Part shown: positions 9,136-18,712 of the stretch, one piece after another | Layout: the number at the start of each line of letters is the position of its first letter | Position numbering within the stretch: the stretch's first letter is position 1 | Assembly: GCA_035634055.1 (NCBI GenBank) | Contig: DASQDR010000265.1 | Span: 1-25,569 of the forward strand | Direction: 5' to 3' | Length of the DNA: 25,569 nucleotides | Source of the DNA: JAICTV01 sp035634055 | Lineage (GTDB): Bacteria > Planctomycetota > Phycisphaerae > Tepidisphaerales > Tepidisphaeraceae | Program-made: the position numbers and the translations under genes | The notes under the pieces: model-generated | The model's input: the letters and a program-made list of their open reading frames with translations, nothing else | The model's database searches: none | Told to the model about the DNA's origin: nothing

Positions 9136-9663
9136 ATGGCATCCCGTTCGCTCATGCAGCGGATCAAGCGAATCGCCGTCGCCAGCGTCGCCGTCGCCAT
9201 CGCCGCACTCGCGTGCGTCGCCGGCGTCGGTTGCCGCCGCGGCGGGGCGAAGCAGGAGGCGAGCACCATGCCGACCGAGCAAGCTACCGAATTTTCTCTC
9301 GACGCCTACCAGTGGGACCGCCGCCCGCTACTGCTGTTCGCGCCCCACGTCGGCGACGCAGCATACCGCCGGCAAAAGGATTTGCTCGATCCCGCCGCCG
9401 CCGAGCTGGCGGACCGCGCGGTGCTGATGATCGAGGTGATCGGCGACCAGGCGTCCGCCGACGGCGTCGGCGTCTCAACCCGCGCCGCCTCCAAGCTCCG
9501 CCAGCAGTTCGGCCCGCGGGGCGCGGGTGGCGGGATGCTGCTGATCCTCGTCGGCAAGGACGGCACCGAAAAGCTGCGCTCTGACACGCCGGTCGAGGCG
9601 CGCGCGATCCTGGACCTCATTGATTCGATGCCGATGCGGCAGCAGGAGCAGCGCCCCAACTGA
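9136..9663 (+). CDS. DUF4174 family exported protein
   Basis: About 175 residues. After an N-terminal hydrophobic export signal ending near VAGVGC (a poor lipobox, so lipidation is uncertain), the body carries the DUF4174 pattern. This includes LDAYQWDRRPLLLFAP, a DRAV-type strand, KLRQQFG, LLILVGKDGTEKLRSD, and the ending LIDSMPMRQQEQ, where the MPMR-E motif is diagnostic. DUF4174 proteins have a thioredoxin-like appearance but lack a CxxC here; their activity is not known. The start is uncertain: ATG at 9136 or 9154 are both possible, and neither has a clear ribosome binding site; a GTG at 9112 is also in frame. It follows the unknown exported protein by 130 bp. Confidence 0.75.
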   Translation: MASRSLMQRIKRIAVASVAVAIAALACVAGVGCRRGGAKQEASTMPTEQATEFSLDAYQWDRRPLLLFAPHVGDAAYRRQKDLLDPAAAELADRAVLMIEVIGDQASADGVGVSTRAASKLRQQFGPRGAGGGMLLILVGKDGTEKLRSDTPVEARAILDLIDSMPMRQQEQRPN

Positions 9664-9779
9664 AGCGGCGCGCGATTCGGTGTGGGCACAGGCACGCCCA
9701 TAGCGATTCTGGCGGCAGGCCGGCTCGGGCGGGTAGGATGAGGCGGTCATTCCACCCACACCAATGGAGGCGACCGCCC

Positions 9780-10253
9780 ATGCCAGCGCAGCCACTGCAA
9801 GCCCTCGTCCCTTACCTGACCGTCTCGCCCGCAGCGCAGGCGATAGACTTTTACAAGCGCGCGTTCGGCCTGGAGGAGGTCGCGCGGCTGATGACGCCCG
9901 ACGGCAAGGTGATGCACGCGCAGATGCGGCTGGGCGGGGCGGACCTGTACCTCGCTGACCAGTTCGACATGCCCGGCGCCGACACCTGCCAAACCCCGGC
10001 CGCGCTCGGCGGGACGACGACCACCATTCACCTCAACACGCCCGACGTCGACGCGGCCTTCGCGCGCGCCACGGGCGCCGGCGCGACGCCCGCCATGCCG
10101 CCGGCGGACATGTTCTGGGGCGACCGTTACGCGACCGTCATCGATCCGTTCGGCCACCACTGGTCAATGACGTCGCCGAAGGAGGCGGTGCCCCCCGAAG
10201 AGATGCAGCGACGCGTGGCCGCGATGTTCGCCAGTGGCTCGCAGCAAGCGTAG
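9780..10253 (+). CDS. VOC-family (PhnB/glyoxalase-like) protein
   Basis: A 157-residue protein of the vicinal oxygen chelate fold, made of two beta-alpha-beta-beta-beta halves. The first half contains LVPYLTVSPAAQAIDFYKRAF and ends with ADLYLAD. The second contains TIHLNTPDVDAAFARA and the typical end WGDRYATVIDPFGHHW. This is the PhnB-like branch often annotated as glyoxalase or bleomycin-resistance protein, but the reaction cannot be assigned from sequence. The start at 9780 is supported by GGAGG about 10 nt upstream. It is convergent with the PHP-CE15 gene; the 129-bp gap has no clear terminator. Cytoplasmic, no signal peptide. Confidence 0.88.
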   Translation: MPAQPLQALVPYLTVSPAAQAIDFYKRAFGLEEVARLMTPDGKVMHAQMRLGGADLYLADQFDMPGADTCQTPAALGGTTTTIHLNTPDVDAAFARATGAGATPAMPPADMFWGDRYATVIDPFGHHWSMTSPKEAVPPEEMQRRVAAMFASGSQQA

Positions 10254-10382
10254 TCGTCAGCGCAGGCGCTCAACGCTTCACGCGCGCGGGCTTGCGCTGG
10301 AACGGCCCTGCCGCCACGCGCGCGGGTGGAGGGAAAAGACGGCTCCCGCGCTCGCCGCATCGACCGTTGCCCGCGCGCGGCG

Positions 10383-13133
10383 CTACTGGCGGCGCGGCCA
10401 GAGCGTGTCGGTGAAGTCGGTGAACTTGGCCCAGTCGAAGGCCGTCAGGTCGTGACCGCCGGCGCGCATGTGGTAGCCGCGGTTGCCGACGATCAACTGT
10501 TCGCCGGTATCCGGCATCGTCGATTCGCTCACCGGCGGCTGGTCGAACAGGCCGTACACGGGCGACGCCGCCGCCAGGGCAAGGTAGCAGCCGCGCGGGT
10601 CGAGCCAGAGGTCCTGGCTGCCGCCGGCCATGTAGACGGCGCGGGGGGCGACCAGCGCGACCAGCGCGTGCTGGTCGAAGGGCAGGTCGTCCTCGCGATC
10701 GTCATACCGTTTGAAGTTGTCACAGAACCAGTGGGGGAAGCGGGCGTTGATCATGCCGATGCGCTCGCCGAAGCGTCGGCGGGCAATGGCGGGGCCGCCG
10801 CAACCGGCGGCGTTGGGGAAGACGGCGGCGAAGCGCTCGTCCTCCGCCGCCGCCCACAGCGCCGCCTTCCCGCCGCGCGAGTGGCCGACGATCGCCACGC
10901 GCTTCGCGTCCACCTTTGGGTCGGTCTCGAGGTAGTCCAGCGCGCGGCTGGCGCCCCAGCCCCACGCCGCCACCGCCGCCCACGCGTCGCGAGCGGGGGC
11001 TGGACGGGTTGTCGCCCCCGCACCGCCCAAGCCGCCGCCGCCCGATTCGCCGCCGCCGCCCGCACCACCGCCCGATCCGCCCGCGGTTGCGTGGTTCTCG
11101 TACAGCCGGATGACGCCCTCGCGGAAGCGGTCCTTGTCGTCGGGCGCGACGTCGCCGGTATAGAACGCCGCCGTGCCGTAGCCGCGGGCGATGATCTGCT
11201 TCACCGGCCAAAAGCCGGATGTTTCCACCTCTTTCGCCGGTCGCGTGGTGACGCGCCAGCGGTTGTCGATGAACAGGAAGAACGGCGCCGGCTCCTTCAT
11301 CGCGTTGGGCGTGAAAGTGAGCAAATCGAACGCGTGCTCCTTGCCGTCGCGGGCGACGCGGATCGAAACGTGCCGGCGGGTGGCCGCGCCGCCGAGGGCG
11401 TTGCGATCTTCCGCCAGCACGTCGAACTTCAAGTCCTGCGGCTTGTCGGGCCGGCGGCCGTACATCTGCGAGCGGAACAGCTCCATCAGCTCCGCCCGCC
11501 GCTGGGGCCACTGCTGGCGCGTGGCGACCTTGCTGCCGTCGCGCGAGGTCAGCACGTCGGGCAACGTGTACGCCGGCACCTTCGCCTCGTCATATAGCAC
11601 GCCCGGCCGCGAGTGCGAGAGCCGCGCGACGACCGCCGGATCGGCTTGCCAGTCGCCCGCCGACCGGGTCGCCGCGATGGCGGGCGGGCTATCGGCCGTT
11701 GCGGCGGCCACCGCCGCCGTCGCACCGCTCACCGTTGCCGCGCCGGGATTGCGGGCGGCACTTTGCGATGCCGCCGCGCCGCTGTCGCCTGATGCCGCAG
11801 CGGCCGGCGCGGGGGTGGTGGGGGCAGCCGTCTTATCCCATCCGACCGGCTGCGTCCACGCCTGCTTCTTCTGCCCGGGGTACGACGAATTCTCGTGCCC
11901 CCGGCTCGACGTGATCACCGCCCGCACGTACAGCTCGTCGCCGGTGAGCTTGCAGGTCGGCTTCAGGCCCTCGGCGGTCGCGAGCGTCTTGCCGACATCG
12001 TCGGAGTAACGCTGCGTGACGCGCTGCGTCGTCGGGACCGGCCGGCCGGTCACGTCGGCGCCCTTGGGCGTGCCGACGAAGCGCGTGGTGAAGGTCGCGT
12101 CGCCGTCGGGCTCGATGTCGATCGACAGCTCGCGAGCTTGCGCGTCGAAGCGAACGTCGCGCAGCACGACGCCGGTCGTCGCGTAGAAGTCGCCCGCGCG
12201 CATCGCGCCGATGAGCGACTCCGGCGTCAGGTGGGCCGCCCGCACCATCACCCACCCGCGGCCGGACGTCGAACGTTGCATGCCGGGCGCGTGATAATGA
12301 TGGCTGTCATCGGTCGCCAGCCCGAACAGCGGCGGGGCAGTGAGCTTCCGCATCCGCAGGGCGTTGGCGATGTCCCACATTTTCTCGATCGACGGGTGCT
12401 CGGCATCGCCGAGCTGGTTGACCAGCGGGTGGCCGTTGAAGACCTCGAAGAAGTGATCGGAGACGGCGTGGGCGAGGTCCTCGGCGGTGACGGCCCACTG
12501 GAAGTTCGGGTGGTTCAGGTGCGGCAGGACCGGCTGCCCCGTCCTCGCCGCCTGCGCGAGCGCGGCGCGGAAGTTGTTCTCGATCGTCTCCGAGACGCTG
12601 CGGCCCTGCTGCGGGGCGATCGCCTCCAGCACGTTCGCCACGTTGACGTGGATCGGCGATTGCTCGAAGCGGTCGCTGATCTCCTCGGATTGGATCAGGA
12701 GGAACCGGCCGCGCTCCTCGAGCAGGTGGCGGAACTCGCCGAGCGGCTTGAGGCGGACCTCGCGCGGCGAGCCCTCGCCGCCCTGGCCGCGCGTCTCGAC
12801 CCACGCGCGGCCGAAGCGGGCGAGGTACTTCTCCATCGCCGCCTTTCCGCCGCGCCGCTCGACGTTGACGAGCGGCATCCACCGCTGCCCCTGGCTCAGC
12901 ACGTTGTGATCGGACAGGGCGAGGAAGTGATATCCCTTCTCGCGGTACCACTCCGCCACCATCTCCGGAAAATCGTCGCCGTCGCTCCAGAGCGTGTGCG
13001 CGTGCAGATTACCCTTCCACCACCGCGGCTGCGCGTCAGCCGGGATCGGCGCGCTATCGGCCGCGCGGGTGGAACTGGCGGGAGTCAACGACACGAGCAG
13101 GAGGACGATGGACGCAATGAAGTGGTGGCGCAT
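10383..13133 (-). CDS. Exported PHP (CehA/McbA-like) metallohydrolase fused to CE15 glucuronoyl esterase-like domain
   Basis: A 916-residue, two-enzyme protein. A signal peptide (about 1-25) precedes a PHP domain with metal-ligand motifs NLHAHT (H44, H46), LSDHN, LPHLNHP and TDDSHHYH. This resembles CehA/McbA-type hydrolases. A Pro/Ala/Ser/Thr linker (about 430-500) leads into a CE15-like alpha/beta hydrolase that starts near KVPAYTLPDVL and LFRSQMYGRRP. Its nucleophile is Ser752 in VGHSRGGKAALWA, followed by FPHWFCDNF, LPFDQHALVALVAPR and the catalytic-type His894 in AGGHDLTAF. CE15 enzymes cleave glucuronoyl esters in lignocellulose; bacterial members vary. A Gly-rich insert (about 681-710) lies just before the AAWGWGASRALDYLETD block. 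No start codon in the linker supports two separate genes, so it is a genuine fusion. It is last in a run of four minus-strand genes. Substrate unknown. Confidence 0.88.
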   Translation of the reverse strand: MRHHFIASIVLLLVSLTPASSTRAADSAPIPADAQPRWWKGNLHAHTLWSDGDDFPEMVAEWYREKGYHFLALSDHNVLSQGQRWMPLVNVERRGGKAAMEKYLARFGRAWVETRGQGGEGSPREVRLKPLGEFRHLLEERGRFLLIQSEEISDRFEQSPIHVNVANVLEAIAPQQGRSVSETIENNFRAALAQAARTGQPVLPHLNHPNFQWAVTAEDLAHAVSDHFFEVFNGHPLVNQLGDAEHPSIEKMWDIANALRMRKLTAPPLFGLATDDSHHYHAPGMQRSTSGRGWVMVRAAHLTPESLIGAMRAGDFYATTGVVLRDVRFDAQARELSIDIEPDGDATFTTRFVGTPKGADVTGRPVPTTQRVTQRYSDDVGKTLATAEGLKPTCKLTGDELYVRAVITSSRGHENSSYPGQKKQAWTQPVGWDKTAAPTTPAPAAAASGDSGAAASQSAARNPGAATVSGATAAVAAATADSPPAIAATRSAGDWQADPAVVARLSHSRPGVLYDEAKVPAYTLPDVLTSRDGSKVATRQQWPQRRAELMELFRSQMYGRRPDKPQDLKFDVLAEDRNALGGAATRRHVSIRVARDGKEHAFDLLTFTPNAMKEPAPFFLFIDNRWRVTTRPAKEVETSGFWPVKQIIARGYGTAAFYTGDVAPDDKDRFREGVIRLYENHATAGGSGGGAGGGGESGGGGLGGAGATTRPAPARDAWAAVAAWGWGASRALDYLETDPKVDAKRVAIVGHSRGGKAALWAAAEDERFAAVFPNAAGCGGPAIARRRFGERIGMINARFPHWFCDNFKRYDDREDDLPFDQHALVALVAPRAVYMAGGSQDLWLDPRGCYLALAAASPVYGLFDQPPVSESTMPDTGEQLIVGNRGYHMRAGGHDLTAFDWAKFTDFTDTLWPRRQ

Positions 13134-13199
13134 GTGAAACGGAAGGTTCCGTCATCCGGCGCCCGTTCGCAAGCGACGCGGGGCGCGTCCGCGATCGCC

Positions 13200-13484
13200 T
13201 CAGCGCAAGGAAACGTACACCATCACGATCAGCAGCGAGAGGAACGGCACGCAGCCGACGAGCAGTCCCCACCACGGGTGGCCGCTGAAGGCAACCCATC
13301 CCGCCGCGACGGTGCACGCCAGGCCGGCGATGCCGAACACGATCATCATGTTGCGCAGGAAGGCGATCTGCTCGGGCCTGGAGTTGGGCATCCCGGCGAA
13401 GAACGTCGTCACCCAGAACAGCGTGCCGAGCAGGCTCAGAAGGATCGAGACGACGGCGATGAAGCTGAGGGCGACTTTGTGCAT
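13200..13484 (-). CDS. Small three-helix membrane protein
   Basis: A 94-residue, unrecognised inner-membrane protein. Three hydrophobic segments are visible, about residues 5-30, 45-66 and 71-92, with short polar loops (MPNSRPEQ between the first two). It begins 23 bp after the GT2 stop codon and ends 66 bp before the PHP-CE15 start, so it is very likely in the same transcript. The ribosome binding site is weak (GGTGA). GtrA-like flippases and ArnE/F subunits, which accompany GT2/GT-C pairs elsewhere, have four helices and other motifs. A helper role is suggested only by position. Confidence 0.7.
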   Translation of the reverse strand: MHKVALSFIAVVSILLSLLGTLFWVTTFFAGMPNSRPEQIAFLRNMMIVFGIAGLACTVAAGWVAFSGHPWWGLLVGCVPFLSLLIVMVYVSLR

Positions 13485-13507
13485 CTGTCACCGCCGCGCG
13501 CGGGCCG

Positions 13508-14662
13508 TCAGGCGGGCCGTGCATCGGCCGGCTCCTGGTCGCGATCTCGCGCCGCCGGCGCAGCGGTGTCAGAGACGACGGCCCCGGCCGCCCCAGCGCG
13601 TTCACGGCTGGAACCATTGATCGCCGGTGTCTGCGCCGCAACGGAGTAGGGCACCACGTTCCGCCGCGAGTTCGCGGTGATCAGCTCCGCCAGAAAGCCG
13701 ATCGACAGCAGTTGCGCCCCGAGCAGCAGCGCGCCCAGCGAGTAGAGCACCGCCGGCCGCTGGTGCAGCGGGATCCAGTCCGGCCCGCCGATCAGCATGC
13801 GCAGGACCCAGTAGATGCCGAGGTACGTCATGCCCGCGGCGCCGAGGAGGAAGCAGATCAGCCCGAGCGTGCCGAGCAGGTGCAGCGGGCGCTGGCCGAA
13901 GCCGGTGAGGAAGTAGACGGTGAGCAGGTCGAGAAACCCTTTGACGAACCGCCGCACGCCGTACTTCGACCGCCCGGCCGTGCGCGGGCGGTGGTTGATC
14001 TCGATCTCGCCGACGCTCCAACCGCGCGCCGCCGCCAGCACCGGGACGAAGCGGTGAAGCTCGCCGTAAAGCTGCACCTCGGAAAAGATCTCGCGGCGGT
14101 AGCACTTGAACCCGCAGTTGTGGTCGTGCAGGTGTACGCCGGTCAGGCGGCTCACCAGCGCATTGAAGATGCGGCTGGGCCAGACCTTGTGGATCGGGTC
14201 GTGCCGCACGCGCTTCCAGCCGCTGATCACCTCGATGCCCTTGTCCATCTCGGCCAGGAAGCGGGGGATCTCGCGCGGATCGTCCTGGAGGTCGGCGTCG
14301 AGGGTGAAGACCACATCGTGCGTCGCCGCGTCGAACCCCGCGCTGAGGGCGGCGGCCTTGCCAAAGTTGCGGCGGAAGCGGATCCCGCGCACGCGCGGGT
14401 CGCCGGCGGCGATCTGCTCGATCAGCCGCCACGAGCCGTCGGTCGAGCCGTCGTCGACGAAGATCACTTCCAGGTCGTAGTTCTCCGCGCGGGCGACGTC
14501 GTCCAACTCGCGGTAGAGCTGCGCGAGGCTCTCGACCTCGTCCATCAGCGGGATGACCGCCGAGATGCTGCGCCGCGATGCGGACAAGGCGGGTGACGCG
14601 GCTCCCGGGCTGCCGTCCACCGCCACGTAAATCGGAAGATGTTGCTTGTCGCGTGCGGGCAT
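13508..14662 (-). CDS. GT2 glycosyltransferase, polyprenyl-phosphate sugar synthase-like
   Basis: A 384-residue family 2 glycosyltransferase resembling DPM1, ArnC and GtrB, which load a sugar from a nucleotide donor onto polyprenyl phosphate at the inner face of the membrane. The GT-A domain shows AVIPLMDE, the nucleotide-binding VDDGSTDGS, RNFGKAAALSAGFD, the metal-binding TLDADLQDDP, and the acceptor-side block DHNCGFKCYRREI. Two transmembrane helices follow (about 255-285 and 300-330), as in the GtrB group. An additional 30 or so polar C-terminal residues look disordered. The ATG shares its A with the upstream stop codon (TGATG at 14660-14664), a typical translational coupling to the GT-C gene. 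Together they form a donor-synthesis and transfer pair. The sugar is unknown. Confidence 0.9.
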   Translation of the reverse strand: MPARDKQHLPIYVAVDGSPGAASPALSASRRSISAVIPLMDEVESLAQLYRELDDVARAENYDLEVIFVDDGSTDGSWRLIEQIAAGDPRVRGIRFRRNFGKAAALSAGFDAATHDVVFTLDADLQDDPREIPRFLAEMDKGIEVISGWKRVRHDPIHKVWPSRIFNALVSRLTGVHLHDHNCGFKCYRREIFSEVQLYGELHRFVPVLAAARGWSVGEIEINHRPRTAGRSKYGVRRFVKGFLDLLTVYFLTGFGQRPLHLLGTLGLICFLLGAAGMTYLGIYWVLRMLIGGPDWIPLHQRPAVLYSLGALLLGAQLLSIGFLAELITANSRRNVVPYSVAAQTPAINGSSRERAGAAGAVVSDTAAPAARDRDQEPADARPA

Positions 14663-16509
14663 CAGGGGTTCACCATCGCAGCGGCGCCGCCGCCGTTGGC
14701 GCGGCGGCGGCCGAGGACCACCAGCGTACCCTCGCGCGCGAAGTACGGCACGCTCGCCAGCCGCTCCACGTCCGCCGGCAGCTTCGGGCGAAGCTCCTCG
14801 TAGCGGTCGGCGGTGGTGATGAGGAACGTGTCGCGGCCGCTCTCGACGAAGCGCTCGGCCTCGTCCAGCTCACGCTTCGGGATCTCGTAGATCGGCCGGT
14901 CGAGATAGTAGACCCAGCTCGGCTCGAGGCGCCCGAACGACCCGACGCGCGGCGCGGGGCTGTTGGAGCGGATCGCCTGGAGCAGGACGTCGCTCTTCTG
15001 GTAGCGGTCGATCGTCGGTGCGCCGATGGCGTACATCGCCAGCACCAGCAGCCCGGCGGTGGCGACCATGCAGAAGGCAGCGTGCGTCCGCCGCTGCCGC
15101 TCCGCCAGCGCGGCGCACGCGATACCGCCAACCACCGGGATCAACCCGCCGACCGCCAGCCACCGCGCTCCGCCGAGCATCAGGTGGGCGGCGACGGCGA
15201 TGCCAAGGGCGAGGCACGCGCCGATGGCCGACAGCGTCCAGAACGTCAGCCGCGGGCGCAGCTCGTCGGGCAGCGGCAGGCGGCGCGTCCAGCGGTCCAC
15301 GTACCCGCCCGCCAGCAGCGCCAGCGCGGGGTACATCGGCGTCACGTACGACGGCAGCTTGGTGCGCGCCAGGGTGAAGATGCCGACGTAAACGCACGCC
15401 CAGCAGGCGAGGAAGAGGAACCCCGGCCGCGCCGGCTCGTCGCGCCGCCGCGACCAGCGCACGACCGACACCGCGACCGCGCCGAGCAGGATCGTCCACG
15501 GGAAGAACCCGATCGCCACCGCCACCGGATAGAACCAGAACCCGCCGCCGTGCCCTTCCATCGGCTGCGACGCGCGCCCGAGGTTGTGCTCGAGGAAGAA
15601 GCCGCGCAACCACGCGCCGTCCGTGCGCACGCCCACCCACACGTACCACGGGACGGCGATCAGCGCCAGCATGAGCAGCGCCGTCAGCGGCCGCATCGAC
15701 CACGCCGTGCGCGCGAAGTGCAGCGGCGCGAACGGCCGCAGCGCCCGGCGGGCGATCTCGAGCCAGCGCCTCCCGCCGCGCAGGTGATCCGGCAGCGGCG
15801 GGGGGGCCGGCAGGCGGACGATCAGCAGGAACATCCCGATCACGAACGTCGGCAGCGCCATCCCCACCGGCCCCTTGGCCAGCGTCGCCACCGCCATCAC
15901 CGCGTACATCAGCGCGACGATCCACCAGCGCCGGGGGAAGAAGGAGTCGGACGACGCGTCAACGGCGGTCGTCGCCGCCGCTGCCACACCCGGCGGTGGT
16001 GTCAATTCATCCGACCCGACCTCGTTCTCCCCTTCGCTCGGCTTTGGGAACGCCCCCAGGACGTACACGAGCATGGAGAGCGTCGCGAAGAAGATGAGAG
16101 ACCCGTCCGGCGTGGCGGCGCGGTGGACGAGGGCGAACATCACGCACGTTGCCAGCATCAGCGCCGACCACATCCCCGCCCGCGCGCCGAACAGCCGCCG
16201 GCCGATCAGGTAGGTGACCAGCACGCTCCCGACGCCAAGCATGGCCGACGGAAAGCGGGCGGCGAACTCGCTCTGCCCAAAGGTGGCGTACGACGCCATC
16301 ATGAACCAGTAGAGCAGCACCGGCTTGTGCGTGCGCAGCTCGGCGTTGAAGACCGGCACGACCCAATCCCCGCGCTCGAGCATCTCCGCGGCGCAGCCAG
16401 CGTTGCGCGGCTCGTCGCGGTCCCACAGCCGCGCGCCGCCAAGGTTCGTGAAGAACGCGACGCCCGCGACGACCGCGAGCAGGAGGAGGTGTCGAAGGGT
16501 CTGGTGCAT
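14662..16509 (-). CDS. GT-C membrane glycosyltransferase (ArnT/PMT family)
   Basis: A 615-residue polytopic membrane enzyme of the GT39/GT83 type. These enzymes move a sugar from a polyprenyl-phosphate carrier to a lipid or protein on the outer side of the membrane. The signature near the N-terminus is LWDRDEPRNAGCAAEML, with the acidic DE pair in the first external loop. GDWVVPVFN and THKPVLLYWF follow, matching ArnT. Many hydrophobic segments follow, with a soluble C-terminal part. The frame is open back to 16740, but a perfect terminator hairpin at 16618-16660 lies inside that extension. The start must therefore be downstream: the ATG at 16509 (MHQTLRHLLLL) is preferred over 16581. It is the first gene of the four-gene minus-strand run. 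Acceptor unknown. Confidence 0.9.
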   Translation of the reverse strand: MHQTLRHLLLLAVVAGVAFFTNLGGARLWDRDEPRNAGCAAEMLERGDWVVPVFNAELRTHKPVLLYWFMMASYATFGQSEFAARFPSAMLGVGSVLVTYLIGRRLFGARAGMWSALMLATCVMFALVHRAATPDGSLIFFATLSMLVYVLGAFPKPSEGENEVGSDELTPPPGVAAAATTAVDASSDSFFPRRWWIVALMYAVMAVATLAKGPVGMALPTFVIGMFLLIVRLPAPPPLPDHLRGGRRWLEIARRALRPFAPLHFARTAWSMRPLTALLMLALIAVPWYVWVGVRTDGAWLRGFFLEHNLGRASQPMEGHGGGFWFYPVAVAIGFFPWTILLGAVAVSVVRWSRRRDEPARPGFLFLACWACVYVGIFTLARTKLPSYVTPMYPALALLAGGYVDRWTRRLPLPDELRPRLTFWTLSAIGACLALGIAVAAHLMLGGARWLAVGGLIPVVGGIACAALAERQRRTHAAFCMVATAGLLVLAMYAIGAPTIDRYQKSDVLLQAIRSNSPAPRVGSFGRLEPSWVYYLDRPIYEIPKRELDEAERFVESGRDTFLITTADRYEELRPKLPADVERLASVPYFAREGTLVVLGRRRANGGGAAAMVNP

Positions 16510-16617
16510 CAGGAGTCGATCATCTGCGCTGCGTCCACGCCGCCAACCGCCCAAACCGATGCCGCCGGCCACCGCCGGCATCGTCGTCGTCGTCGGCAAC
16601 GGCGGGGCGAGAGTATA

Positions 16618-16660
16618 AGAAAACCGGCGTGGTCCCTGTAGGTGACCACGCCGGTTTTCT
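16618..16660 (-). terminator. Strong intrinsic terminator of rpoD
   Basis: A perfect 17-bp inverted repeat (16618-16634 with 16644-16660) with a 9-nt loop. The outer ends are AGAAAA and TTTTCT, so the transcript carries a U-run on either strand. It starts 86 nt after the rpoD stop codon. Because of its symmetry it could also stop plus-strand transcription. Confidence 0.9.
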
Positions 16661-16745
16661 CTTGATCGGTCAGCTTCTGCCGCGGGGTTTAGCATTCCCG
16701 CCCGCCCGAGAGGAACCCTTTGAGCTCGCGGGCAAAGCAAGGACT

Positions 16746-18515
<1,770 letters not shown>

Positions 18516-18712
18516 ACCAACATCTGACCATTCCCCGCGTCGTGCGGGCTTCAGAGCGACGGAAACTCAGGGCCAAGGATCTCGGCGCTATTGCCGATCC
18601 CTGTAACGCGAGCCACTCCGTTGCCGACGTTTCGTTCTTTTCGGTCGCCCGAGGCGTGGCACCGGGGGACGCAACCACCGGCGCGGGGGCCTCAAACGAG
18701 CTTCAGGACGTT

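Noticed and set aside
7011..9269. 752-codon minus-strand frame across the S41 protease and the unknown exported protein
   Set aside because: Runs antisense to two genes with signal peptides, ribosome binding sites and (for the protease) intact catalytic motifs, and through the 8080-8118 terminator.
10254..10382. Terminator between the convergent VOC and PHP-CE15 genes
   Set aside because: Only a 7-bp inverted repeat with a long loop (CAGCGCA and TGCGCTG) and no T-tract was found, too weak to call.
16510..16740. N-terminal extension of the GT-C glycosyltransferase
   Set aside because: It contains the complete rpoD terminator hairpin, shows no membrane or family sequence, and would require a start six bases before the rpoD stop region.
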